In this document: in pieces, positions 35,583 to 47,300 of the stretch
Numbering within the stretch: position 1 is the stretch's first letter
Layout: every line of letters begins with the position of its first letter
Assembly: GCF_019649055.1 (NCBI RefSeq)
Contig: NW_026570325.1
Coordinates: 186,001 to 250,000, forward strand
Direction of reading: 5' to 3'
DNA length: 64,000 nt
From: Paramacrobiotus metropolitanus
Lineage: Eukaryota; Tardigrada; Eutardigrada; Parachela; Macrobiotidae
Notes under the pieces: generated by a model
Told to the model about the DNA's origin: nothing
The model's database searches: none
What the model saw: the letters and a program-made list of their open reading frames with translations, nothing else
Translations under genes and position numbers: made by a program

Positions 35583-38500
35583 ATGCCATCAGTATACGCA
35601 GCTGGTTTTCAGTACAAAGTTTCAACGGCAAATTCGACAACGTATTCGGTAAATCTCGAAAGAAAGGATGATACATACCATCCAAAGAAAAACGACCTTA
35701 AACTGCTTGGTGACCATTTTGAGAAATCTGGATTCGCCGGACTGGAAGCAATGCCATCGCTACCCCAAAGAGCTGAACTAACTACAGTAGCGTCGGATCG
35801 CGCTGATGCTCAAAACGAAGTGGAAGCGCTATGTGCCGCAATCCATCCGTTAGTCACCGCGTTCGCGGAAGAACAACGTAACGTCTACGTACAGCGATAC
35901 TATGGCGTTGATTATTCCTCTCGAAAAGCCGGTCTGATCAGAACTTGCTATATCCTAGCGGAAGAGTGCCCAGGTAAAGTACTCGTAAAATCAAAAAGTT
36001 GCAACAGAAATTATATAAAACGCAAGAGACTTATATAGCCCGCATAGAATTGTTGAATGGAACTTCTGCGACGGTAAAGGTCGGAGAGCGCACTGAGCGG
36101 CTTTACGGAAAATTTTAGAGTGGCTCTGTGAAGTGCTGTTTGTGGCTTATGTGAGGACGACACTGAACCAAAACCAATTGCACGCCACTTTCAGTTTTAA
36201 TAATAAAATTTCAAAATATATTTAAATTTGTGTTATTAATCAGACATCACCTAGAGGATAGGCCGCTGGGACTACGAAATTATTTGGTATATTACAAGTA
36301 CTTAACGAATATCAACGTACTAGCCAACTTGGAAATTGGATGTTCCACTTCGACACGTATAAAAACGGTTGGTAAGCAATACCGAATGTCATAGCTCATG
36401 GCAACCTCATGCCGACATAAATGCAATTCCGTACAGGACTACCTTGACAATGTTATGAGTTGAGTGACGTCATAATAGCTAGTCACCAATGACGCCATCG
36501 AAACACTTCAGTATTACAGACAGAGGTTCAGTAACAGACAGAGGGACACTCTTTGTATTTTTTCTAAATTAGGACCTTCGCTATTCCGGCCGACTATCCT
36601 CAATTTTAGCCATACAAAGTACGTTCAGAAGCTTAGTCAGCCAAAGCTAGATCTGAAGACGTACGTCTCTTCAAAAATTAGGAAATAAACACAAAGTGAT
36701 GCCAAAAGTTATCCAAATTCGATGATTCGCTTCGTAGGGAGTTTTTTTAAATTTTAAAATGAGCTACAGAATTTCTGAAGCTGATTTAAAGTCTAAAACA
36801 GAATGGCATGAAAGTGGTTTTATTTCTGACTCCTTGTCATAGACACATAATTACCTATGTGATTTATAGCGAAGTTTCTAGAAGACTGGAAGTTAACCTA
36901 ATCTGTAGTGCGTGACACAATGATTTAACTTAAGTTGCATGATTTCAGGCATCCACTTCAGTTCGTAACATGTTAGCAACACCGGATGTTACGCGCACAA
37001 AATGTTTTCAGAGCACTGTATCAAAATTTTTTGGGGAAGACTCCGCACACCACGTTTCACCACCAAAGTCTCCGCACACCACGAAACACCACCGCCAGGC
37101 CACACCACTTTTTATTATCTTTTAATTTTTTTACAAAAACCACCGAAATCTCCTGACACCACCAAGGGCAGAGTGCACAGTGCACACCACCACAGCCTCT
37201 GCACACCACTATTTTAAAAAAATTCAATTAATTGTTATTACTGGCGGAAAAAAGGCAGCTCTTTCGTCTCGCGGTCTGACTCCTCTTTTTTGATACCACT
37301 CGTCTGCCGCCGCTTCCGTTATAGTTAGCGAATTTTTCGGTTTTACAAACTTGCCGAAAGCAAGCTGGCAGAGCTAGTTCTTGTTCAGGTATCCCCGAAA
37401 ATCGTCAGAACAAATTTCCACTTATTCTCACCACCGGATTTCGAAATTACTGTAGCTTCTTGATAGGAGTACACGCAGCGATAAAAGCCTTGATGTATAA
37501 ACAATTTGCTGCCACGTAGGATGTGCCTTCTTGAAACTTTTTACAAAACAATTCCAAGTTTACTAATCTTTCCTTCGCTAGCAAGCCCAGAAACACTGGT
37601 TGACCCGCACCGTTGGCAGCAAAAACCAAAACATTGTAATTTAAATACAGTGTAGTTTAAGTAAAGTACTACTTCCCGTACACGCACAAAAAAAATACAG
37701 CATAGCTCCTATTAGTCGTATATACAGACTGTACGACGGAGCACCGTATGTTTTCGAAACTACGAGTATAAGGTGGTGTCCCGAGACTGCCGATATTTTA
37801 ATATATATGGTGGTGGCGCAAAAATGGTGGCTTGAGACAAAACGTGGTGCGAACAGTGGTGTGCGTAGCCAGGTGGTGGTGAAAGGTCGTGTGCGGAGAC
37901 TTTGGTGGTAAAACGTGGTGTGCGCAGCTTTCTCCTAATCTTTTGGATATACAAGTTACAAGTACGAGTTGAATACCGCGCCGTTATCCTTAAACAATCT
38001 AACCTTCACGGTGGCATGATATTTTTTTCTCAAAACAAATCTTCTTCAGAGAATTTTTATCTATACAGATATGTTGCTAAATTTGCAGCGTTTCCTTTAT
38101 TTTGTCTTCAAATCCGCGCTTGAATTCGTGCTTTTTGAAATACTCGTTTAAGCGGTCAGTTGATAGACTTTTAGTGTACACTGTATATTGATTATTGTTT
38201 GAAGGAATGCCCTTGGACGAGTTGCTGGGATCAATAAATGTCGGAACCGATACAAAAATAAATGACTTCGCAATTATTATATACACAAGACAAATCCTGA
38301 AAGGACTGAACTTCCTTCACGAAAACCACATCATTCATCGCGATATCAATGGGTCAAACGTTATGGTAAATGAAGAAAAGAACATAGCAAAATTGTGGGA
38401 ATGTCAATGGCTAAACACTTTTCGGGAGATTGCACGCCCCCGAATTGCTTAGAGAATGCTGCCGGTACCGTTCCATTCGTATCGCCAGAAATGGTGTCTC

Positions 38501-41355
38501 TGTCTGCAAAACAACCACACCAGCGCAACTCAGTTGGCCGAAAAGCGGATATCTGGAGTCTGGGCTGCACGCTCATACAGATGCTGCAGCAAGGCAAACC
38601 GCCACGCTTCATCAGAGCCGATAGGAGCCACGATACCGTCGTACTGACTGCTTCCAACCATAATTTTCAGGATATGTACTATTATTTCCGTATTGGATAT
38701 AAACCTCAGTACCCCACAGTCGACATCTGCGGTCATGGTTGTAAGGGAAGCTGCAGCTTGCTTACGCCGGAGGCAGCTACCTTTCTCGATAAATGCCTGG
38801 AAAAGGATCCTGTAAAGCGGCCAAATTGTAATGAGCTTCTTCAGATGAATTACTTTGCTCGCACCATGGCGAACTTCAGAAGTGCTGAGATGCAGCGGTA
38901 TGTCGTAAAGCGGTATGAAGTGCAATCTTTGGCCCAAATTGAAGATGCGGAGGAAACCGAAACACCTGGGGTGAATTCTCCTAAAAATATTGGGAATCTT
39001 GCCGTGAATAAAGCAGTGCATGATAACCTCAATTTACTGCAAACGGCAGTACAGCTTCCACACAGCACAGGAGACTGTAGACCGTACACAGTCACTTTCA
39101 TTTCTACGACTAACTCGGAAGGCGGTAACGACGAACTTCTAATGGCAAGCAAAGCAGCTGTTTTCGAGATACTTCGAATGCAGGTGACATCGAAGCATGT
39201 TATCAAGCATCTCGCAGCCATACCTCACAGCCTGGGCTTGCGGGTCTTTACCGAGAGCGAAGGTTTGAATGTCTGGCATAAAGTGTAAGAGCTGTGAACG
39301 TGAACATAACCGTAAATGTTTTAGGCAGCTTCAGGCCCCTGGATAAGTTTATAACGGAACGAAAATTCAAGAAATCGTTCATTCCCCTATTCACCGGCCA
39401 AATTCTGGAAGGTCTAGCAGTATTGCATGAGCATGGCATCATTCACAAAGACATTCGATGTTCAAACATTCTTGTTCAGACTGTTGACGCTCCTACAGCC
39501 AGGTATATTCTAAAGATCGCTCATTTCGAGAAATCGTCGCGGGAAGAGCACAATGGCGATCGACAAGATTATCCTGAGGGGTCTTCACATTTTGCCTCCA
39601 CGGAAATGCAGAAAATGAGATATCCCGGCAGTAGTGCCGAGCAAACCAAAATCACTACGGCAACGGATGTATTCAGTTTAGGCTGTACTGTGATCGAAAT
39701 GCATAAGCGATCCCCACCGGACTGGGTGTATCGGGACACAGTAACTGGAACATACAAAAATTTCATTTTCAAAACTGACGGAAAGTTTGCCGATTTCGTT
39801 AGCAATCTATCGCAGTTGTCCGATTTTAAGGCCGAACCTGATGTCAGCAGTATACATGACAATGCGGACGCCCGCAATTTCGTTGAAGCATGTTGTGCAT
39901 CAGCAAGCAAACGCCCCACGTGCAGACAACTCTCGGACCACGTGTTCATCGTGGGATTCTCCGTCGGCGTCCGCTGCTCGTACAGCTTCAGAACTGATGG
40001 TTGCTTAGGAAAAGGTCACTTTGCCACTGTACGTGCAGTAGAGATCAACGATGGGATTCCTGTGACAGGAAAGAACACCGCAGCTGTAAAAATAATCCAG
40101 TTGAGCTATGTGGCACCGTTATTCGACTTGCATGGTAGCTCACCAATGCGCCAGCGCTGTGAGACGCTTCTTGAATTGAAGCACCCAAATCTTGCAACGT
40201 ACTTCCAAGTTACCGTTAAGAAAAACCGGAAACAAGACGTAATATGCGTCGAAGTACTAATGGATTATTACTCGAGTATGTCAAAAATTTATGATCAAAC
40301 TGGAAGCTGCATGTAGTTACTATTCCGATTTTGTCTTTCACACAGGGGACCTTGAAAAATTCCTCCGGCAGCTTAAAAAAGAAAACAAAATTTTGGAGTT
40401 GGCAACAGGAGTTCGTTACGCAAGAGAAATAACCGCTGGACTAAATTATCTACATGAAAGGACAATTGTGCACGGACGCCTGGCCCCAGCAAAAATATTT
40501 TTCCGATATCCACCAAACGAACCGCCAATCGTTGTAATTGGTGGCCTGGACTGTATTATATTTCGACAAAATAACAATAGTCTAACAGAAGAAAGCAGTT
40601 TTGGTGATACAATCTGGTACAAGGCACCCGAAGTAATAATTCTAGTTAAAGAGCGCACAGGAGAAAGAATCGGAAGCAAAAGCGATATCTGGAGCTTGGG
40701 CTGCATTTTAATGGAACTATTTACATTTAATATCCCAGGCTACAAACGACAATTCACGAATGGAACACAATCCATTCCAGCTGAAAACGATATGAGTGAC
40801 CATGTTTATGAATCTCTGATTTTGAAGGGATATATTCCTAAGACTCCTGATCCGGTACCCTCTGCCTTACAATTGTTAGTTAAATGCATCGAGTCTTGCT
40901 TGCGGTTTGCACTTACTAAGCGCTGCTCGGCAAATGATTTGTTACACCTGTTATCTGACGTTGATATTCCGAAGGCTACAGAACCTTATTCTAGTTCAAT
41001 AGCCCCGCGCAGTGAACGCGAGTTAAACAGGGGAACCGCGGCTCTTTCTGAAACCGTTCTCCAACTGACGTCGACGCTTACCGCTGCGAAATTTGATGAA
41101 GGAGCTGATAATGTGGAGACATCAAGTGATAAGTACCAACCGGTGCCACTTACTTCGGCTCAGCCCAATTTTGATACCGAAATTTCCCGTTCGCCCACGA
41201 TTATCAGGGAGACATACCCACACAGTTCCGGTAGGGAAAGCTCGACAGTACATGTGACTCAGCGTTCAAATAAAACGGTAGCCGTCATGCAGCGAAAACT
41301 ACATAGTAAATTGGCATGGCTGAGAAAGTTTACTTTTGCGGTTTGCTTTTTTTAA
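35583..41355 (+). CDS. Kinase chain gene B: D1-D3 and D4 stub, one frameshift
   Basis: Exons: 35583-35973, 38205-39262, 39325-40275, 40346-41355. D1 reads HRDINGSN, with Asn replacing the usual Lys, and has lost DFG. D2 has HKDIRCSN and AHFE and is intact through VYRDT, where A has a stop. D3 keeps AAVKII but has HGRLAPAK and GGLD. After D3 a linker leads to a shrunken N-lobe-like stretch with KTVAVM and a stop at 41355. A 1-nt deletion relative to A near 38385 breaks the frame between VMVNEE and GMSMAKHF. A phase-1 donor at 41231 (ccg|gtaggg) could instead splice in phase to 42149, making one gene to 43908 with five domains. Confidence 0.7.
37031..37938. mobile_element. Inverted-repeat element in kinase B intron 1
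   Basis: The ends at about 37031-37110 and 37855-37938 are imperfect inverted repeats built on a repeated ccgcacaccacg / cgtggtgtgcgg unit and caccaccaaagtctccgcac. The element is about 0.9 kb and carries no convincing coding frame. It lies in the 2.2-kb first intron, the same host intron as the unrelated 15.3-kb element in unit A. No target-site duplication is certain. Confidence 0.7.
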
Positions 41356-42148
41356 AGAAAGGTTTAAAATTGAAATGCGTTTTGTAATTATGACATAAAC
41401 TTATTAACTAAGCCCCATCGTTTATTTTTATCACAAGACCTACAGAAAGAGGTTCCGTTTGCAAAAGCAGTTTTCGCTTTATCTGTGTGTCAGTCTCAAG
41501 TAAATATAGGTAAATGGTTGATCATCAATGAAAAACCATACATTTTCCTGTTGAGTCCAGCAAAAAGCTGAATAAGTCGTAACCTTCCAGCATATCTGCA
41601 TCAGCCTTCTGTGGAGGTTTGCTGCCCTTGCAACGAGGCGGTTCCATTGAAGCAATCCATCAATCCAGTGAATCCACTGATTTCATTCATGCCGGCATCA
41701 CGGCGGATGGGTTGGTCCTGGTTGGGTATCGAACATGTAATCACCTAGACAGGTAGACTGTACCAGGCAGTCGGTACAGCATTTTCAAGCACGCGCGTAT
41801 CCTGCCAAAGTGGATACCCGCAGTAATTCCACGGCAAAACCGTCATGTGCATTTTGATTTAACCACCCAAAATGTTTGAACCGAACGTTTGAACGATTTA
41901 CACGAGCTAACAAAAGTCTTCATCAAACGTTAATTATAAACTTAAATATAGCCTATTGTAGATTCCTACTCTAGAAATTTCTAAATAGCATTAATGATAA
42001 GTACATTTTGGTTCTTCTTTTTCTGCAGTCTGGCTGCCGTAGTTATGGTGGCTACATTTATATTGTTTCCGCTTTTCTCTGCGTGCTTATTTGCATTACC
42101 TGCCAGATTCGTGACAAAACCTTAGTTTCGTTGGATGTTTTGTTGCAG
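41356..42148. other. Spacer or intron before terminal kinase exons of unit B
   Basis: No N-lobe exon is visible here, although the next exon begins in phase 1 inside a kinase domain. The stretch is therefore probably an intron of the gene starting at 35583. Confidence 0.5.
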
Positions 42149-43908
42149 AAGAAGACCTGGAAACCATCCGTCATTATATTTACACCATTCTGAACACCGC
42201 TGTCACAGTGACGAAAGAATTTCCGCCATACCATGGAGGAATTTTCCGGGAAAATGTTACCGGCGTTTTCGAGAGTGATCAAGGTTATGTGGTATTGGGC
42301 AGTTGTAAAAACATAAAGGAATTGTGGACGAACTGGATCAGTGAGGGCTCCCTCAATGTGGCATACATTCCACCCGAAGGTATCTTCGCCATGCCAGCGT
42401 CAGTCGGTGATCCCAGCAAAGTGGACAGTTGGGCGCTTGGTTGTCTGGCGATCCAGATGATAAACTGTGATCGGCCATTGACAATCAAACGACAGTACCG
42501 TTACTCCCAGTCTGAATATTTAGTCAATAATGGTGACATGTTGCAACAGTTAAAGAAGATTTATAAAGGTGCCGGTCAAGCCGGTCTTGCAGTCGGCCCG
42601 GAAATTAGTTTGCCGTACCCGGTACCACGCGCCTGCGAAGAATTTTTGAGCTGCTGTTTAGAACCAGATCCGTTTAGGCGGTGGAGTTTGCAAGATCTAA
42701 AGAAGCTGCCATTTCTTAATTTAGGGTATTCATTAGCTGACCTGTTTGCCATGGAAACTACACAAAATCAGCAGCAACTGCCTGCCGAAGGGAAGTTCAC
42801 GATTACTAATGCACAAACTCATCCGTTTATGCCAAGCGACCCAGCAATGACGGTTCAACTTGGCGATATTCAATGGAACGACGGTGGAGTTTATGAAGAG
42901 AAAAACGTAGATATTTGGCGTTTTGTGCTAATGGGCAAGGACGATGAAGTGGAAAAAGAGAAACGTTTAAAAATTAAGGCATTCGGTAAACTGACTGACG
43001 CACTGACTATGGAAAGAAATACTGATGCGCGAACAAAACGTCATGCTGATTATTACGGAATACGAGCGCTACAAAAAGGCACGAAAAATGTGGTACACCA
43101 TTTTGGATGCCAGTTTTTCTCACACGCATCATTTCCAGCGGAATTTCAAGTTTTTACGGAACATTGTCCAGGTGAAATACATTCGTGCTAAAATCAACAG
43201 CTGTAGATAGATTTAATGATATCTTTATATTTAGGAGGAAACTTGAGACAAGCTGCTCTCCATTATTTACCACTTAATATGATTGGGAAGTGGATCATGG
43301 AAGTACTGGAGGGTCTCAAGTATCTTCACGGGCACGGAATCGTTCATCGCAATTTAAACAGTAACCTTATATTTTTTAGCGAAAAACCATTCCAAGGCAC
43401 CTTAAAAATTGGCGGTTTTCATTTAATGCGGCAAGTTGAACTGGAAGGAAACGCGTCCGTGCAGCATGGAATCAGTGTTCGTCAGGGCGAGGATGGGCGA
43501 TTTCTCCCGCCGGAAATGGTAGACGACCAAAAGGCGTATAATTTGCACACCGGGCGCAAGTGTGATACATGGAGTCTTGGATGTGTTGCGCTACACCTAG
43601 CCAGTGGTCAGCCACCGCTGTATAAAGGAGACAAAGATAAGCCTATCGAGCTGGAAATGGCTGTGCTCTATTACCTCAATACCATGAAAAAACCGCCGGA
43701 AATTCCGGACTGGATACCTAGTCATCTACGGAGCTTCATTCTATCGTGTCTGCAATTTGACCCAGTCAAGCGGCCGTACGCCGCGGAACTTGATACGAGC
43801 AAATTATTGTGCACTGATATCGATGATTCGCCATATTGTGCATCGCGAGGTGGAGCTCCTCTTCCGGAAGGCGTTGCTGAATACTGGAAGCAAGTTAACG
43901 CTCGTTGA
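42149..43908 (+). CDS. Two further pseudokinase domains (5' end missing or part of gene B)
   Basis: Exons 42149-43171 and 43235-43908 are phase 1 at both joints. The first exon starts after gttgcag with EDLETIRHYIYTI, then YHGGIFREN (HRD replaced by HGG), VVLGSCKN (DFG replaced) and VDSWALGC, and ends with the next N-lobe at EHCPG. The second exon has GIVHRNLNSNLIFF (HRN), KIGGFHLM (DFG replaced by GGF), GRFLPPEM and CDTWSLGC, ending KQVNAR then TGA. Both domains look catalytically dead. No start codon context exists at 42149, so it is either the 3' end of kinase gene B or a 5'-truncated gene. Its decayed relative lies at 980-2630. Confidence 0.75.
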
Positions 43909-44355
43909 GTTAAGCAGAGAGGGCTTAATTTCAAACAGTCCCCGTACTTGCTCTTGCTCCCATATCGAACGGAAATTCTCACTGCTGTTACTGCTGTAAA
44001 TTTACGATTCACGCATTGTTTCCAATTTTACCTTAAACTGTACTATTCACGTACCTGTATAACCTGCTAATTTTATCATCTCGGTAATTTTTCCTACCTT
44101 ATGTGTTTTGTTGTTTTTCTCGTGTTAACTTACTGTGCCTTAGCTTATAAGAAGGCGATGCCACGTAGCAAATGCAGACAACAACCGAGTTATGATTATT
44201 ATCTGGCTTTAAATGTTTCATATCGCTTTATTTCACACATCTGAGGCAAGCTTCGCTTAAGAATGTTGCCATTGAACGGTAGCAGTTGCCAGTGCCACTG
44301 ATACTGAATGTACCAAAACCCATCTTCAAATTTAAAGACAGTATGTAAAGCCAAG
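43909..44355. other. Convergent intergenic spacer B/C
   Basis: About 450 bp between the stop of the unit B kinase exons and the stop of channel C. No coding signal or repeat was noticed. Confidence 0.5.
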
Positions 44356-47300
44356 CTATAGTAAGTGCCAGTGGACCTTCACCATGTTCTTCCACTGCAC
44401 GGCATTCATGGGAATATCAGGGCTCTCATAGAAGAACGTGTTAACATTTATCGATGCTTCCACCGGCACAATGTTGTTGGCTCGCTGATGACCGAACGTC
44501 TGTGTTACATACGTAAAAATTCCTTTCGGCAACAGAGGTATGGCTCCTAGTATGCAGTTATTTGGGTCGATGGGAACGTTATTTATAGTAACCTAAACAG
44601 TTTACAGAACGTTTTTGACATTTGAATTAACGGTGGCGCATTCCTGAGAAGCCACTGAATAAGCTACAACATAAATTTACTGCGCAGTGTTTCCATTACA
44701 CGCGGGCCTATAAAATTTTGCCTACTCTGTAGTTTACAACTTTTCCGTTAGAGCAATTAGTGAGTGCAGCAACTGCGCGGTTATTACCTGCTTAATCTTG
44801 GCAAGTTCCAAAACAATTCCACAATATGCGAGAAACCATTCCGGATTGCTTTGTTGTCCAAAGGCTTTCCAGTTTCGTTGACCAGTGACATCTGCTGTTT
44901 GTGACGATTCAAGTTCGGAGAATTTCTTCGACAGGCTACCGCTTCCTTCTGCAACGACTTTTAAAATGTACGTCGGAAGATACTCCAGAGCTTCGAGCTG
45001 ACTGCGCGGAACCGTTGTGCCTAACCTTCGGAATAAAGTTCCGTTACTTATACAGTCAACTTCATCTTTATACACCGTAGCAATTATTACTGCATACTGA
45101 TCAAGGCATCGTAGAGCATCGCCGAGTAACTTCTGGCGTGCATCCACGTAGAACGGTCGGCGCAGTACATAATAATGTTGACTAACCACAGCTCCGGATT
45201 TCAGCATTTTATTATGCGGGACCTCCGTTCCTATGACCAAATATCCTCTATCGGCAGCGCGGTTGCAGAAGGTCTGAAAGGTTTCGAATTGGGTGAGCGG
45301 TTCAATGTCTACAACGCTGATATTTTCGTCGGATGCGTTTCGTGGTTTCTTGTTGCTGGCCTGAACCGGGGCGTATGAATTAGGGTCATATCGCTTAAAA
45401 CCATGTTGACAGCGACCATCGGATGCGGTTACGCTTGACAGGGACATTTTACATAACGCCGCTTGGTTTCCAACAAAAGGGCATCCAGAATAATTAGCGT
45501 CAGCTGCCATCTTAGCCGTCTCTTTGTACCCTCCAAGAAGCAGTAATCGTACAACGTCAAACACATCCTTATCTTCGTAGCACTCCAGCATTAGTGCGTC
45601 GATGAATTTCGGTGAGGCGCAGTCAGCTATGACGTATGGCTTTAAGGAATCCGAAATTCCGTCCTGGGTCCATGAAACTAGTCCAACTGCCTCGTGGTCT
45701 ACATGAAGTACACGCAGTTTTACTTTATCATGATATCAAACCTCTGCGAATAACCTAAGCAGCACATCTTTACTCAGTCATCAGTGGACAACGCATCCTG
45801 CAACCAATATGGGATATCTGTTCTCCAGTTATTAATTTTCTTAGTTGCACCCGTAACTCGAGCATCGGACCATTGTGTGGCATCCATTTCGCGTTACGAT
45901 ACGTGCGCTGCGCAGAATTGTACATGTACGTAATAAAATTACAACCAATTGTCAAATGGTAAAATGATTTCCAATCGAGTACGGATACCCAATGTGAGAA
46001 GGGAGTAGGTTCGTGTATTGACCCGACCCTAAGCTCACTACTCACTAATAAGCGAAAATATCCAGCTGACGCACAAGTGTATTGTGCCGTATGCGGGTAA
46101 TTGTAGAGCAGTTAATGCGTACAGAATGCAGGGAGCACACGACCGTTAAGCCTTGAATTATATTAATTGTAACTAGTACAGTAACTAGTCTTCAAATATT
46201 ATAGATACATAGTAGCGCTTTGAGAAGCTATTACAACCTGCAGCCGAGATGTCATCAACCGGACGATAGTTATTTTTTTTGAAGCTTGTTAGTACTTACG
46301 TGTACAGGTGAGGATTTCTTCGGGAAAGGTGTTGTACATGTCTCGGAACTGTTTGACCAGTTTCGTTAAAGCTGAGCGGTCATTTTCTGCTAACTCCAGG
46401 CAGTTTGTTATTCCGGTAATAGCGACTTGTAGATGAATGGTGTCGTCTTGGTAAAATCGGTATATGATCTCCTTAATTTCTGTGGTCGCTTTCTTCGAAA
46501 AACGATTATCTCCTTCGGAGGACGTATAAAAAAACCGTTTGACAGTTGCAAGAAACGTTCCCGGCGTGAGATCACCATCTTCATGCAAACGTTTCAAACT
46601 TTTTAACTCTTTGAAAATTTTTGGTGAAACGTCAGTTATAGAAAAAAATTCGTTTACAGTCGTTAGCAGAGTCTCCGGTATTCGTTCATCATTGGCGCGT
46701 AGCTGTTTTAAAAAACCTGCAATTTTGGCTGTACCGTTAGCCAACAGCCCTCGATCAGAACAAAACTTTGCGATTATTTTGGCTACTTTCCGCGCAGTCT
46801 TCTCCACCGTGGTACTGTTACTTGCTCGAAATGCCTTCAACTTTTCCCTAATCTCGTGGTTATGAAAAAATTATGATCGATGGCACTGAACATTCCAACT
46901 CCATCTGCTTGGTACAGGAGATCTCCCAGATCGCCAGCTAGTGCGGCGATATTTTCTGAAGACGTCTTGTCATCTTGTTCGCGAAACTCCTTTAGGCGCG
47001 TGGATGCTGCCAGGGTACTGAAGTCGGATACTTTTAAGTTTGGATCATGGCCCCGCAGAATATTTTCAAGACCGGTTAACGTATTTCGCAGCTTCTTGGC
47101 ATTGGTTGCATGGAAATCTTCGATAATTTCCATTATATCAATTTTCTGCGATTTGTAAGGGCGGCACCTTATTGCTTGGCAGCTGGTGAAAATATCCCAA
47201 CAATTCTTCAATTTGCGTGTAAATGTTTGAAGAACCAAGATCACATGACGTCCGGATTCGTTTCAAAAGCTCCGGCAGCCTATCGTTTGTTTCACCAAAA

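Noticed and set aside
42008-42193. Hydrophobic 61-codon plus-strand frame before the terminal kinase exons
   Set aside because: It overlaps the start of exon 42149 in a different frame and has no counterpart elsewhere; probably intronic chance.
45770-46045. Minus-strand 91-codon frame between channel C exons
   Set aside because: It lies in an intron bounded by convincing splice sites and shows no similarity to copies A or B at that position.
47140-47165. A 22-nt intron (gtgccg...tcgcag) that would restore the frame of channel C exon 47707-46300
   Set aside because: Far shorter than any other intron here (43 nt minimum), and nearby frame breaks have no similar explanation; a frameshift is simpler.
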